From: Actinomycetota bacterium
GTDB taxonomy: Bacteria > Actinomycetota > Actinomycetes > Actinomycetales > Cellulomonadaceae
Reading direction: 5' to 3'
Assembly (NCBI GenBank): GCA_018898235.1
Contig: JAHIJU010000357.1
Location: 1 to 13,216, forward strand
Length of the DNA: 13,216 nt
Made by a program: the position numbers and the translations under genes. Each line of letters begins with the position of its first letter. The stretch's first letter is position 1. Positions 11,934-13,216 of the stretch are shown in pieces. Under the pieces are notes generated by a model that was not told the DNA's origin, did not search any database, and worked only from the letters and a program-made list of their open reading frames with translations.

Positions 11934-13216
11934 ATGACCCTGATCACCCACTGGATCGACGGCGCGCCGGTCGACTCGACCGGCGCCGGGACCCAGGACG
12001 TCTTCAACCCGGCGACCGGTGAGGTTATCGCCCAGGTTGCGCTCGGCTCGTCCGGTGACGTCGACGCTGCCGTCGCGTCGGGCCTGGCCGCGTTCGAGGA
12101 GTGGTCACAGGTCTCGCTCGCCAAGCGCACCGCCGTGCTGTTCGCGTTCCGTCAGCAGCTGGTCGAGCACACCGACGCCCTCGCCGCCCTGGTCTCCCGC
12201 GAGCACGGCAAGGTGATCTCCGACGCGAAGGGCGAGATCGGCCGCGGCCTGGAGGTCGTCGAGTTCGCCTGCGGGCTGGCCAGCCTGCTCAAGGGCGAGT
12301 ACTCCGACCAGGCCGCCACCGGCCTGGACGTGTACTCGGTGCGCGAGCCGATCGGCGTCGTCGCCGGCATCACGCCGTTCAACTTCCCCACCATGGTGCC
12401 GCTGTGGATGAGCCCGGTCGCCATCGCGACCGGCAACGCCTTCGTCCTCAAGCCCTCCGAGCGGGACCCCTCGGCGGCGCTGTTCCTCGCCCGCCTGTGG
12501 CAGCAGGCCGGGCTGCCGGACGGCGTGTTCAACGTCGTGCAGGGCGACAAGACCGTGGTCGATGCGCTGCTGCACCACGACGACGTCGCCGCCGTCTCCT
12601 TCGTCGGGTCGACGCCCATCGCCAGGTACATCCACGCCACGGCGAGCGCCCAGGGCAAGCGGGTCCAGGCGCTCGGCGGGGCCAAGAACCACGGCGTCGT
12701 GCTCGCGGACGCCGATCTGGACGATGCGGTCTCCCAGCTCACGGCTGCCGCCTTCGGGGCCGCGGGGGAGCGCTGCATGGCGCTGTCGGTCGCGGTGGTC
12801 GAGGACTCGATCGCCGATGCGCTGGTCGCCAAGCTGGCCGATGCGGCCCGGGCCGTGAAGGTCACCGCGGGCGACCAGCCGGGCGCCGACATGGGCCCGG
12901 TCATCACGGCGGCGGCCAAGGAGCGCATCGAGGGCCTCATCACCTCCGCGGCCGAGCAGGGCGCCACGCTCGTCGTCGACGGCCGCGGGTACACCGTGCC
13001 GGGTTACGAGGGCGGCTTCTTCGTCGGCCCCACCGTGGTCGACCACGTGACCACCGACCAGGACGTCTACCGCACCGAGGTGTTCGGCCCCGTCATCGAC
13101 GTGATCCGGGTCAGCGGTCTGGACGAGGCGATCGACGTCATCAACGCCAACCCGTACGGCAACGGCACCGCGATCTTCACGTCCTCGGGCGAGTCGGCCC
13201 GGGAGTTCCGCCGCCG
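11934..13216 (+). CDS. mmsA: CoA-acylating (methyl)malonate-semialdehyde dehydrogenase (partial, 3' end missing)
   Basis: The first 427 codons are present and the frame is open to the window edge; the family is about 500 residues. The enzyme oxidises methylmalonate semialdehyde or malonate semialdehyde with NAD and CoA to propionyl-CoA or acetyl-CoA plus CO2, in valine, beta-alanine or myo-inositol breakdown. Motifs are ITPFNFPTMVPLWMSPVAIATGN (146-168), FVLKPSE (170-176), FVGSTPIARYI (223-233), QALGGAKNH (245-253), GAAGERCMALS (275-285) with catalytic Cys281, and EVFGPV (382-387). The general-base Glu of hydrolytic aldehyde dehydrogenases is absent before the GGAK motif, as expected for the CoA-dependent subfamily. 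ATG 11934 has GAGGAG at 11919-11924. It is divergent from a GntR regulator. Whether it belongs to a valine (mmsA) or inositol (iolA) cluster cannot be told without the genes to the right. Confidence 0.93.
   Translation, partial: MTLITHWIDGAPVDSTGAGTQDVFNPATGEVIAQVALGSSGDVDAAVASGLAAFEEWSQVSLAKRTAVLFAFRQQLVEHTDALAALVSREHGKVISDAKGEIGRGLEVVEFACGLASLLKGEYSDQAATGLDVYSVREPIGVVAGITPFNFPTMVPLWMSPVAIATGNAFVLKPSERDPSAALFLARLWQQAGLPDGVFNVVQGDKTVVDALLHHDDVAAVSFVGSTPIARYIHATASAQGKRVQALGGAKNHGVVLADADLDDAVSQLTAAAFGAAGERCMALSVAVVEDSIADALVAKLADAARAVKVTAGDQPGADMGPVITAAAKERIEGLITSAAEQGATLVVDGRGYTVPGYEGGFFVGPTVVDHVTTDQDVYRTEVFGPVIDVIRVSGLDEAIDVINANPYGNGTAIFTSSGESAREFRR

Noticed and set aside
1..13216. CRISPR arrays, tRNA/rRNA genes, insertion sequences and phage attachment sites
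   Set aside because: No regularly spaced repeats, no tRNA-like cloverleaf, no transposase or integrase motifs and no terminal inverted repeats were found on reading through the window.

Overview
The window is very GC-rich and densely coded, with third positions almost always G or C, frequent GTG starts and many 1-4 base start/stop overlaps. The gene order ftsH - folE - folP - folB/folK - DUF3180 - PH-domain proteins - DUF2520 protein - panC - lysS - lsr2 is the conserved actinobacterial order also seen in Mycobacterium tuberculosis. Lsr2 is itself an actinobacterial marker. The leaning is towards Pseudonocardiales (Pseudonocardia-like), but that is an inference from gene order and style, not from a database search.

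Bases 1-9582 hold the tail of ftsH and a co-directional housekeeping block. folE has its own promoter. From folP onward almost every gene overlaps the next: folP, a fused folB-folK, a DUF3180 membrane protein, two bacterial PH-domain membrane proteins, a Rossmann/DUF2520 oxidoreductase-like protein, panC, lysS and a 55-residue membrane protein. The block supplies tetrahydrofolate precursors (FolE, FolB, FolK, FolP), the final pantothenate step (PanC, and perhaps the DUF2520 protein as ketopantoate reductase) and lysyl-tRNA. Three starts (folE, folP, lysS) carry a TANNNT -10 element at exactly -12 to -7, the geometry of leaderless transcription. panD and coaX, which sit between panC and lysS in mycobacteria, are absent here.

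Bases 9583-10050 hold lsr2, the nucleoid-associated xenogeneic silencer, with a recognisable promoter (TTGACT-N17-CATGAT), a strong ribosome binding site and an 11-bp terminator hairpin. The mycobacterial neighbour clpC does not follow.

Bases 10051-13216 look more accessory. They hold a monocistronic Imm26-like protein, a convergent gap built of two 45-bp direct repeats, and a minus-strand GntR/HutC regulator. Divergent from the regulator is a methylmalonate/malonate-semialdehyde dehydrogenase gene (mmsA/iolA type) cut by the window end. The shared intergenic region contains a perfect TGTCCGGACA palindrome next to a consensus TTGACA, a good candidate operator.

No RNA genes, insertion sequences, CRISPR arrays or phage genes were seen. 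No gene-free stretch exceeds 300 bases; the longest is the 216-base gap after lsr2. I did not find an obviously new defence or biosynthetic system. The most original observations are the 19-base inverted repeat abutting the lysS start, the fused FolB-FolK with a roughly 208-residue linker, the missing panD/coaX and the GntR operator candidate.
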